A stretch of 5,456 bases of DNA from Psychrilyobacter sp. (GTDB lineage: Bacteria > Fusobacteriota > Fusobacteriia > Fusobacteriales > Fusobacteriaceae). The stretch lies in NCBI GenBank assembly GCA_023145315.1, contig JAGLEA010000255.1, positions 1-5,456 of the forward strand. Reading direction: 5' to 3'. Numbering within the stretch: the stretch's first letter is position 1; each line of letters begins with the position of its first letter. This document shows, piece after piece, positions 1-5,456 of this stretch. The notes beneath the pieces were generated by a model, which saw only the letters and a list, made by a program, of their open reading frames with translations, did no database searches and was not told the DNA's origin. The position numbers and the translations under genes are program-made.

Positions 1-1
1 A

Positions 2-730
2 GAAGAAAAAATAACAAAGATAGAAAAGGATATTCTTGAGGAAAATAAAGATATACTTTTAGAGGAATATGAATCAGAAATCCCCGTAGAAGAGAGTAAA
101 AGAGATGCACGAATGAGAGAATTAAAGGGAATTAAAGACCCTAAAGAAAAAACTAAAAAGAAAAGCCATCTAGGGAGTTTTATTTTCTTGATTATTTCAA
201 TTAGTTTTTTAGCTTTTACAGGATTTTTTTACAATAAATATGTAACTCATATAGGAGATATACCTATAAAAACTTTGACTGCTAGAAAAAGTGAAGATAT
301 GATACACACAACTAAAACTGTAACAATTTATGTTCCTAATGAAGAGGTTACTAAATTAATTCCCCTTGATGTTGTAATCGACAAAGGTTCTTTTGAAGAG
401 GAAGCGACCTCTATATTTATACAATTGAAGAAAAATAGTAACTATGAAATTAAAGGTAGTGATGGAGAAAATATTCCTTTTTTTGATGACAATATTAAAC
501 TTCTAAATACTTATATTATTGGGGATAAACTTTACCTCAATATAAGCTCTGATATAAAAGATGTCCTTCATAGTAAGGAGCAAGAGTTGCTCTTTTTATA
601 TACTTTAGTTAATAGCTATACTGATATTGAAGGCATTAATCGAGTTAAAATTTTAATTAATGATGCTGAAGTTAAAAAATTAAAATGGTATAGTTTAAAG
701 AACTCTTACAGCCAACATCTTGATCTATAA
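2..730 (+). CDS. GerMN-domain membrane-anchored protein, 5' end cut off by window
   Basis: The reading frame is open from base 2, so the true start probably lies upstream. An in-frame ATG at 113 has no convincing Shine-Dalgarno sequence and would give 205 residues. The 37 codons before that ATG encode a Glu/Lys-rich segment that continues smoothly into the next part. Counting from the ATG, residues 1-18 are Lys-rich, about 19-41 are one hydrophobic membrane segment (FIFLIISISFLAFTGFF), and about 68-190 form a GerMN domain. The supporting features are a first strand TVTIYVPNEE, the segment KLLNTYIIGDKLYLNISSDI, and the hallmark LVNSYTDIEGINRVKILIND. The Lys-rich stretch before the helix predicts a cytoplasmic N-terminus and an extracytoplasmic GerMN domain. 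GerMN domains occur in spore germination proteins and in lipoproteins of non-sporulating bacteria. The exact role here is unknown, and no lipobox is visible. It probably shares an operon with yqeK 29 bases downstream. Confidence 0.8.
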   Translation, partial: EEKITKIEKDILEENKDILLEEYESEIPVEESKRDARMRELKGIKDPKEKTKKKSHLGSFIFLIISISFLAFTGFFYNKYVTHIGDIPIKTLTARKSEDMIHTTKTVTIYVPNEEVTKLIPLDVVIDKGSFEEEATSIFIQLKKNSNYEIKGSDGENIPFFDDNIKLLNTYIIGDKLYLNISSDIKDVLHSKEQELLFLYTLVNSYTDIEGINRVKILINDAEVKKLKWYSLKNSYSQHLDL

Positions 731-748
731 GTTTAAAAAATTTAATGT

Positions 749-754
749 GAGGTG
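749..754 (+). promoter_or_regulatory. Shine-Dalgarno fixing the TTG start of yqeK
   Basis: GAGGTG lies 5 bases before a TTG codon at 760. No in-frame ATG or GTG sits closer to a ribosome site. The GTG at 747 is in another frame. The resulting N-terminus (MLEKLYEFVE) precedes the conserved RYKHTLGV motif by the distance usual for YqeK proteins. Confidence 0.75.
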
Positions 755-759
755 GTCAC

Positions 760-1329
760 TTGTTAGAGAAATTATATGAATTTGTTGAAAACACACTTCC
801 TCCTATGAGATATAAACATACTCTAGGGGTTGTGGAGGTCGCAAAAAAATTAGCATTAGAACACAATATCAGTGAAACCAAGGCCGAAACTGCTGCTCTA
901 CTACATGACATATCAAAATGTATGACTATTTCTGAGATGCATAACTATATTGAATGTGATGAAACACTAAAATATTTTGGAAATTTAGGAGAACTTCTAC
1001 ACGGTTTTGCCGGAAGTGTCTATGCTAAGCAAAAGTTAGATGTTTTTGACGAAGATATTCTTAATGCTATCAAATATCACACAGTTGGTAGAAGGGGAAT
1101 GACGACTCTTGAAAAAATAATCTACATTGCTGACGCTATAGAGCCTGGTAGAAATTATCCTAGTGTAGATGAAATTAGGAAAAAAGCTACTACTTCTATA
1201 AATCATGCTATAATATTTGAGGTAGATAGGAAGTTAAAATATCTCCTAAAGATTGAGGCTATTATACATCCGAATACTATTGAGATGAGAAATTGTATTT
1301 TGGAAGAATTAAAAAATTTAAAAAGTTAG
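760..1329 (+). CDS. yqeK: YqeK-family HD-domain hydrolase, symmetrical Ap4A hydrolase
   Basis: This 189-residue protein has the length and motif order of the bacterial YqeK family. These HD-superfamily enzymes carry a di-metal (iron) site and split diadenosine tetraphosphate symmetrically into two ADP, in the cytoplasm. Visible metal-ligand candidates are H20 in RYKHTLGV, H49-D50 in ALLHDISK, H81 in LLHGFAG, H107 in IKYHTVGRRGMT and D125 in IYIADAIEPGR. The KYHT-GRRGMT and ADxIEPGR segments separate YqeK from other HD proteins. The start is TTG at 760, chosen because of the GAGGTG just before it. In many Gram-positive bacteria yqeK sits between nadD and rsfS. Here it follows a GerMN gene, and the next gene does not look like rsfS. 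No key residue appears to be missing. The family assignment is firm; the substrate is inferred from characterised relatives. Confidence 0.92.
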   Translation: MLEKLYEFVENTLPPMRYKHTLGVVEVAKKLALEHNISETKAETAALLHDISKCMTISEMHNYIECDETLKYFGNLGELLHGFAGSVYAKQKLDVFDEDILNAIKYHTVGRRGMTTLEKIIYIADAIEPGRNYPSVDEIRKKATTSINHAIIFEVDRKLKYLLKIEAIIHPNTIEMRNCILEELKNLKS

Positions 1330-1356
1330 ATTTTACTAATCCTTTTAGTAACTTTT
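1321..1356 (+). terminator. Possible weak terminator after yqeK
   Basis: AAAAGTTA (1321-1328) is exactly complementary to TAACTTTT (1349-1356). Inside it, CTAA (1336-1339) can pair with TTAG (1345-1348) around a 5-base loop. An alternative fold pairs TTACTAA (1333-1339) with TTAGTAA (1345-1351). The stem is AT-rich, its outer arm includes the yqeK stop codon, and only four T residues follow. Termination would be weak. The position, just before a new promoter, supports the call. Confidence 0.4.
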
Positions 1357-1369
1357 AATAATCATATCC

Positions 1370-1397
1370 TTGTAAATATTATGATTTATGCTATAAT
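1370..1397 (+). promoter_or_regulatory. Vegetative-type promoter with extended -10 for the 116-residue gene
   Basis: TATAAT at 1392-1397 is a perfect -10 box preceded by TG one base earlier (TGCTATAAT), an extended -10. TTGTAA at 1370-1375 matches four of six -35 consensus bases, with a 16-base spacer. Transcription should start near 1404, giving a leader of about 24 bases that contains the GGAGGT ribosome site (1416-1421). A second TATAAT at 1401-1406 could act as an alternative -10. Confidence 0.7.
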
Positions 1398-1427
1398 ATT
1401 TATAATTAAATTTGCGGAGGTAGTTAT

Positions 1428-1778
1428 ATGAAAAATGAAGTTAACAATGAATTTTTATTAAGAACATTAGTAAAAACTATTGAAAAAATGATAGACAACG
1501 ATAAAAATCATCATAATATAATGCATGGATTAGTTAGAATGATTTCTATTCAAAGGGTTGATACACTATTAAAAACTTTAAAAGATAATCCTCACTGTAG
1601 TAATCATACTGAATATGAAGTTGGGTTTAGATCTATGGTTATCACTGAACAATCTGGTGTACTTTCTATCCTTCAAATGGCAGAAGACCTTATTGTAACT
1701 ACTGCTGGTAAAGATTATTTAGAACTTGTAAACACTCTACACCAAGCTATTATGGCAGTTATTGAAAATAGTAAGTAA
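1428..1778 (+). CDS. Uncharacterised small soluble protein, 116 aa
   Basis: I do not recognise this protein. The start is ATG at 1428 with GGAGGT six bases upstream, so the gene is very likely real. There is no signal peptide and no membrane segment. It looks mostly helical: amphipathic stretches at about residues 6-24, 30-53, 77-91 and 95-114. Histidines cluster at H28, H29 and H33 (KNHHNIMHGL) and again at H56, C57 and H60 (NPHCSNH), which might bind a metal, but nothing proves this. It occupies the place after yqeK where rsfS is common, yet it lacks the RsfS features (the ED-VVLDLR-type strand and the DYFVIASG motif). A promoter just upstream and a hairpin terminator just downstream make it a likely single-gene transcript. 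Base composition matches its neighbours, so there is no sign of recent transfer. Confidence 0.8.
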   Translation: MKNEVNNEFLLRTLVKTIEKMIDNDKNHHNIMHGLVRMISIQRVDTLLKTLKDNPHCSNHTEYEVGFRSMVITEQSGVLSILQMAEDLIVTTAGKDYLELVNTLHQAIMAVIENSK

Positions 1779-1783
1779 TTATT

Positions 1784-1818
1784 TTAGAAGGACTTCTTTA
1801 GGAGTGCTTCTAATTTTT
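1784..1818 (+). terminator. Intrinsic terminator between the 116-residue gene and rnr
   Basis: TTAGAAG (1784-1790) pairs with CTTCTAA (1807-1813). After a G/G mismatch, ACTTC (1792-1796) pairs with GGAGT (1801-1805, including one T-G wobble) around a TTTA loop. TTTTT follows at 1814-1818. This is a good Rho-independent terminator shape with a moderate-strength stem. It ends just ten bases before the rnr ribosome binding site. Confidence 0.75.
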
Positions 1819-1837
1819 ATATTATAATGGAGGTATT

Positions 1838-3973
1838 ATGACAATTACTAATGAAGAAAAAATATTAAGTATTTTTAAAAAAGGAAAGGCTAAAAGTATT
1901 AGTGAGATAACATCTTATATGGGTTGGTCTCCTAAATTTAAAAAAGATAATAGAGTTATCTTAGATAAACTAGTAAAAGATGGAGAGCTTATACTAAGTA
2001 AAAGAGGTAAATACAATACTCCTACAAATATGGGGTATATAACTGGAACTTTAGATGTGATTAAAGATAGATTTGCATTTGTAGATACTTCAGATTTTGG
2101 TGTTTTTATTCCAAAATCAAAATTTAATGGGGCATTTAATGGTGATTTAGTCATGGTTCAACTATCTAGTGAGTCTACTGGTGCAAAAAAAGAAGGAGAA
2201 GTTTTCAAGGTATTAAAAAGAGAAAAAAATACAATCATTGGTATATATCAATCTAATGAAAGATTTGGATTTGTAGTTCCTACCCATTCATTTGGGAAAG
2301 ACATCTTTGTTCCAAAAAGATTTAACGGAGGAGCACATAATGGTGAATTAGTAGTCTGTGAAATTGTTTCTTGGGGTGAAAAAGATAAAAAACCTGAAGG
2401 TAAGATTGTCGATAGGATTGGTGATCCCTATGATACTAATAATATGATTGAAGCTCTAATTATCCGTGAAGGTTTATCTATGGATTTCAAACCAAAACTT
2501 ATAAAAAAAGCTCAAGAGCTTAGTGATGAACTAACAGAAGAAGAGATTGAGAAAAGACACGATCTAAGACATCTACCTATTATTACAATAGATGGAGATG
2601 ATGCAAAAGATTTAGATGACGCAGTATATGTAGAAAAATTAGATAACGGAAACTTTAAACTTATAGTTTGTATCGCCGATGTTTCATACTATGTACCCTT
2701 TGGAAGTGCTCTCGATATCGAAGCCAGAAAAAGAGGAAACTCAGTGTACTTAGTAGATAGAGTTATCCCTATGTTTCCACGTGAAATTTCAAATGGCCTT
2801 TGCTCACTAAATCCACATGAAAATAAGTTTGTATTTACTTGTGAAATGGAGATTGATAATAAAGGTCAAGTTGTAAATCATGAAACTTATAAAGCTGTAA
2901 TCTCAACAGCTCACAGAATGACCTATGGAGGAGTAAATAAGATCCTTGCTAAAGACCCTGAGTGGACTAGTGAATACCAAGACATCAATAAGATGATCTT
3001 TGAGATGCTAGAGTTATCTCTTATTCTTCGTGGGCTAAAACATTCACGTGGTAGTATTGATTTTGATATTCCTGAAGTAAAAGCTATTTTAGGAGAGGAT
3101 AAAAAAGTACAATATTTAAAGGTTATAGATAGAGGAGAATCTGAAAGGATTATAGAAGATTTTATGATTGCTGCAAATGAAACTGTTGCTGAAAAAATAT
3201 TTTGGATGGAACTACCATTTCTATATAGAACCCATGAAAAACCTGATCCTGATAGAATACAAGCTTTAGGAGAATCACTTAAGAGATTTGGATATACTCT
3301 TCACCTTTCTGAAGAACTACATCCAGGAAAATTCCAAAAAATAATAGAACAAGCAAAAGAAGATGGAAATAGCCAGCTGGTTCATAAACTTATATTAATG
3401 AGTTTGAAACAAGCTAGATATACAGTAGATAACATTGGACATTTTGGATTAGCATCACAATATTATGCTCATTTCACTTCTCCAATTAGAAGATATGCTG
3501 ACCTCATGGTTCATAGAGTTATCACAGAGACTCTAACAGGCTATCCAAATAAAAAACTTATGAAACAATACAAAGAAGAGATGGGAGCAATTGGTAGTCA
3601 TATCTCAAAAACAGAAAGAACAGCTATGAAATTAGAACAAGAAAGTGTAAAGATTAAGATAGTTGAATATATGCTAGAAAAAATTGGTGAAGAATATAAA
3701 GCTCGTATTATTGGCTTTAACAAAACTAAGATATTTTTCGAAACAGAGGAACATGTGGAATGTTTCTTTGATGGTGTAAACTCTCCTAATTACTTTACAT
3801 TTGATGAAGTTAATTATTCTATGACAAATGAAGATACTGATGAGACCTTTAAATTAGGTGATATAATAGACATCTCTGTAGTTCGTGCTGATCTAAGTGC
3901 ACTAGAAGTAGAAGTCGTTCCTGCACAGTATTTAGACCAATATAGAGGGCCTAGAAAATTTAGAGCCAGATAA
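1838..3973 (+). CDS. rnr: Ribonuclease R, 3'-5' exoribonuclease
   Basis: RNase R is a processive cytoplasmic 3'-5' exonuclease that degrades structured RNA and takes part in mRNA, rRNA and tmRNA-tagged transcript decay. The 711 residues show the full family order: N-terminal winged helix (about 5-60), two cold-shock OB domains (about 65-125 and 130-195, with DRFAFVDT and ERFGFVVP strands), RNB catalytic domain (about 240-565) and a C-terminal S1 domain (about 617-697). The metal-binding motif TIDGDDAKDLDDAV carries D252, D258, D260 and D261. The IADVSYYV segment holds the RNA-stacking tyrosine, and HFTSPIRRYADLMVHR (546 onward) supplies the catalytic arginine. The start is ATG at 1838, four bases after GGAGG; the next Met (28) would cut into the winged helix. 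The S1 domain looks diverged, and the C-terminus lacks the long Lys-rich tail of the E. coli enzyme. No clear promoter is visible, so expression may rely on readthrough. Confidence 0.97.
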   Translation: MTITNEEKILSIFKKGKAKSISEITSYMGWSPKFKKDNRVILDKLVKDGELILSKRGKYNTPTNMGYITGTLDVIKDRFAFVDTSDFGVFIPKSKFNGAFNGDLVMVQLSSESTGAKKEGEVFKVLKREKNTIIGIYQSNERFGFVVPTHSFGKDIFVPKRFNGGAHNGELVVCEIVSWGEKDKKPEGKIVDRIGDPYDTNNMIEALIIREGLSMDFKPKLIKKAQELSDELTEEEIEKRHDLRHLPIITIDGDDAKDLDDAVYVEKLDNGNFKLIVCIADVSYYVPFGSALDIEARKRGNSVYLVDRVIPMFPREISNGLCSLNPHENKFVFTCEMEIDNKGQVVNHETYKAVISTAHRMTYGGVNKILAKDPEWTSEYQDINKMIFEMLELSLILRGLKHSRGSIDFDIPEVKAILGEDKKVQYLKVIDRGESERIIEDFMIAANETVAEKIFWMELPFLYRTHEKPDPDRIQALGESLKRFGYTLHLSEELHPGKFQKIIEQAKEDGNSQLVHKLILMSLKQARYTVDNIGHFGLASQYYAHFTSPIRRYADLMVHRVITETLTGYPNKKLMKQYKEEMGAIGSHISKTERTAMKLEQESVKIKIVEYMLEKIGEEYKARIIGFNKTKIFFETEEHVECFFDGVNSPNYFTFDEVNYSMTNEDTDETFKLGDIIDISVVRADLSALEVEVVPAQYLDQYRGPRKFRAR

Positions 3974-3988
3974 AATATTTATCTATAG

Positions 3989-4039
3989 AAAACCCCATAG
4001 GATTTGAGATCATATACCTTCTCAATTCTATGGGGTTTT
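3989..4039. terminator. Bidirectional terminator between convergent rnr and MATE genes
   Basis: AAAACCCCATAG (3989-4000) is perfectly complementary to CTATGGGGTTTT (4028-4039). The stem extends inward with GATT/AATT (one G-T wobble), a single bulged T at 4005 and GAG/CTC, leaving a 12-base loop (4009-4020). The stem is GC-rich at CCCC/GGGG, with a T-run at its 3' end on either strand. It can therefore terminate rnr on the plus strand and the MATE gene on the minus strand. Confidence 0.9.
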
Positions 4040-4053
4040 AATTTAACTATTAT

Positions 4054-5415
4054 TTAGTTTTCTCTTAGAGGCTCAAAAAACGACCATTTTTTCTTTAATC
4101 TTATAAACCAAAAAACCATAACTCCACCTTTGAAAAAACTAGAAATAGTTATTGCCCACCAAATACCATTTAATCCCATTACATCTTCACGTGATAGGTA
4201 TAGTGCTAATGGAATTCTTAAAAAATTAAAGATAGTAGTTATAACAGATGGGGCTTTTGTTTTCCCTAAACCATTGAAAGCTCCAGATGTAATTATTTCA
4301 AAACACATAAATATTTGTGAAAATGCTAATATTTTTAAATATAAAACTCCATTGAGTACACTTTCAGGATCTTGTAAAAAGATTCTAAAGAGTTTCTCGG
4401 CACCAAAGTAGAGTATTAAACTTGTTGAAATTCCAATACCTGACATGATAACAAGGGCAACTTTATATCCTTTCCAAACTCTATCTGGTTTATTTGCACC
4501 ATAGTTTTGACCTATAAATGCAGAGAGAGCTACTTCGAACCCTAGTGCTGTCATCCACGAAAGCGATTCAATCTGAGATCCTACTTTTTGAACAGCTATT
4601 CCCATAGGTCCCCACTCTGCTACTATTCTCGCTATTATCATCGTTAAAACTGTAAAAAGTCCATTTTGAAGACCTGCAGGAACTCCTAATACAAAAATTT
4701 TCTTCATAATATCGAATTTCGGAAAATTAAATAGCCCCTTAAATGAAATACGTGTTTTTCCTCTTAAGATATATATCACAAATACAATCAGAACACTTGC
4801 TTGAGCAATTACAGTAGCTATGGCCGCTCCTCGTACTCCTAAAGCAGGAATTTTACCAAATCCAAATATTAGCAAGGGATCAAGAATCATATTAACTACT
4901 AACCCTACTCCATTAATATAAAATGGTGTTTTAGTATCTCCATATCCTGCAAAAATACTAGTTAATACTGGAACTGTAAAATTAAATATCATTCCAAAAC
5001 TAATTATCAATAGGTAGTTACTAGCCATATTTATAACATTAGCATCTCCTAATCTAAAAAAACCAATTAAACTACTACGGAATATAATCATAGTACCAGT
5101 AAAAATTATAGCTATTATTGTATTTAGATATATTGCATTTTTTACATACTCGTGAGCTTGTTTTAGCTTCTTTGCTCCTACAAGTTGAGAAATCTTTACT
5201 TGGGCTCCTATCTGTGAGATATTGATAAATGCAAAACTTAGCCAGACATAAAATCCAGCACTACCTACTGCTGCTATAGAATCACTTCCATTTTTTCCTA
5301 TCCAAATCATATCTATAAAATTGTAAGCCATTTGAAGAAAAGCTGTCCCCATAACAGGTAGTGCCATCTTTAGAAGTGATTTTGAAATACTTCCTTCTGT
5401 CATATTTATTTTCAT
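4054..5415 (-). CDS. MATE-family multidrug/cation efflux transporter
   Basis: This is an integral membrane antiporter of 453 residues, the usual MATE length, predicted to have 12 membrane helices in two homologous halves (about residues 12-220 and 235-442). Such proteins use a Na+ or H+ gradient to export organic cations and drugs. Visible family features are ALPVMGTAFLQMAYNFIDMIWIG (D35 in helix 1), QLVGAKK near 77-83, AGYGDTKTPFYINGVG followed by N175 and LDP (178-180), and in the second half GVPAGLQNG, IGQNYGANKPDRVWKGY (301-317) and GAFNGLGKTKAPS (378-390). The start is ATG at 5415 with AAGGGAG (5422-5428) six bases upstream; Met5 would be too far away. It points toward rnr and shares its terminator, so it is an independent unit. 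The coupling ion and substrate cannot be told from sequence; no regulator gene is inside the window. Confidence 0.93.
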   Translation of the reverse strand: MKINMTEGSISKSLLKMALPVMGTAFLQMAYNFIDMIWIGKNGSDSIAAVGSAGFYVWLSFAFINISQIGAQVKISQLVGAKKLKQAHEYVKNAIYLNTIIAIIFTGTMIIFRSSLIGFFRLGDANVINMASNYLLIISFGMIFNFTVPVLTSIFAGYGDTKTPFYINGVGLVVNMILDPLLIFGFGKIPALGVRGAAIATVIAQASVLIVFVIYILRGKTRISFKGLFNFPKFDIMKKIFVLGVPAGLQNGLFTVLTMIIARIVAEWGPMGIAVQKVGSQIESLSWMTALGFEVALSAFIGQNYGANKPDRVWKGYKVALVIMSGIGISTSLILYFGAEKLFRIFLQDPESVLNGVLYLKILAFSQIFMCFEIITSGAFNGLGKTKAPSVITTIFNFLRIPLALYLSREDVMGLNGIWWAITISSFFKGGVMVFWFIRLKKKWSFFEPLREN

Positions 5416-5433
5416 ATTTAACTCCCTTTACAC

Positions 5434-5456
5434 ATTATATTTATACATTGTACATT
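5434..5456 (-). promoter_or_regulatory. Partial promoter region of the MATE gene
   Basis: On the minus strand a perfect TATAAT occupies 5439-5434, five bases before the AAGGGAG ribosome site. With a normal 17-base spacer the -35 box would lie just outside the window, so it cannot be judged. The short spacing implies a leader of about 12 bases. The spacer holds the small symmetrical element TACATTGTA (5444-5452 on the plus strand) overlapping TGTACA (5449-5454), a possible repressor site. Confidence 0.45.

Noticed and set aside
1492..1522. TAGACA and TATAAT inside the 116-residue gene as an internal promoter
   Set aside because: The spacer is 19 bases, the site is within an AT-rich coding region, and any transcript would still meet the terminator at 1784-1818.
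1428..1778. Ribosomal silencing factor RsfS as identity of the 116-residue protein
   Set aside because: Position and length fit, but none of the RsfS sequence motifs are present.
1823..1828. Perfect TATAAT just before rnr as the rnr promoter
   Set aside because: It abuts the Shine-Dalgarno, so transcription would start about three bases before ATG, and no -35 box exists at the right distance. It is listed only as a possibility in the finding on this junction.
1915..2154. 79-codon open frame on the minus strand
   Set aside because: It lies wholly inside rnr, in the region coding for the conserved winged-helix and first cold-shock domains, and has no ribosome site. It is a shadow frame.
4130..4411. 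93-codon open frame on the plus strand
   Set aside because: It is antisense to the conserved C-terminal half of the MATE gene, and its translation resembles no protein family I know.
5401..5403. Met5 as the start of the MATE protein
   Set aside because: The AAGGGAG site is six bases from the upstream ATG and 18 from this one, so the upstream start is better.
1..5456. CRISPR arrays, insertion sequences, tRNA or rRNA genes, defence genes
   Set aside because: I saw no regularly spaced repeats, transposase-like proteins, tRNA-like folds or defence-type domains on either strand.

Overview
The window is AT-rich, uses mostly AGA for arginine, and has strong GGAGG-type ribosome binding sites. The genes encode a membrane-anchored GerMN-domain protein, a YqeK-type HD hydrolase, a short uncharacterised protein, ribonuclease R and a MATE transporter. 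This suggests an anaerobic, low-GC bacterium. My best guess is a member of the Fusobacteriota (Fusobacterium/Cetobacterium/Ilyobacter type), with Bacillota as the alternative. The assignment rests on overall protein character and composition, not on a search.

Layout. At 2-730 (+) is the 3' part of a GerMN-domain protein whose reading frame is still open at the left edge. It is followed after 29 bases by yqeK (760-1329, +), which starts at TTG behind a strong Shine-Dalgarno sequence, so the two probably share an operon. A bulged hairpin over the yqeK stop codon may end that unit. A good extended -10 promoter (1370-1397) then drives a 116-residue protein of unknown function (1428-1778, +), which is closed by a hairpin with a T-run (1784-1818). 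Ribonuclease R (rnr, 1838-3973, +) starts only 19 bases after that T-run. A long, nearly symmetrical hairpin (3989-4039) separates rnr from the convergently transcribed MATE efflux gene (4054-5415, -). The promoter region of the MATE gene runs off the right edge.

Function. Most of the window is housekeeping: dinucleoside tetraphosphate hydrolysis (YqeK), degradation of structured RNA (RNase R) and cation-coupled export (MATE). No mobile element, CRISPR array, tRNA or rRNA gene is visible, and no intergenic gap exceeds about 100 bases. I see no clear new multi-gene system. The points most worth a second look are the tight terminator-to-rnr junction, the unrecognised 116-residue protein with its own promoter and terminator, and the charged N-terminal extension of the GerMN protein.
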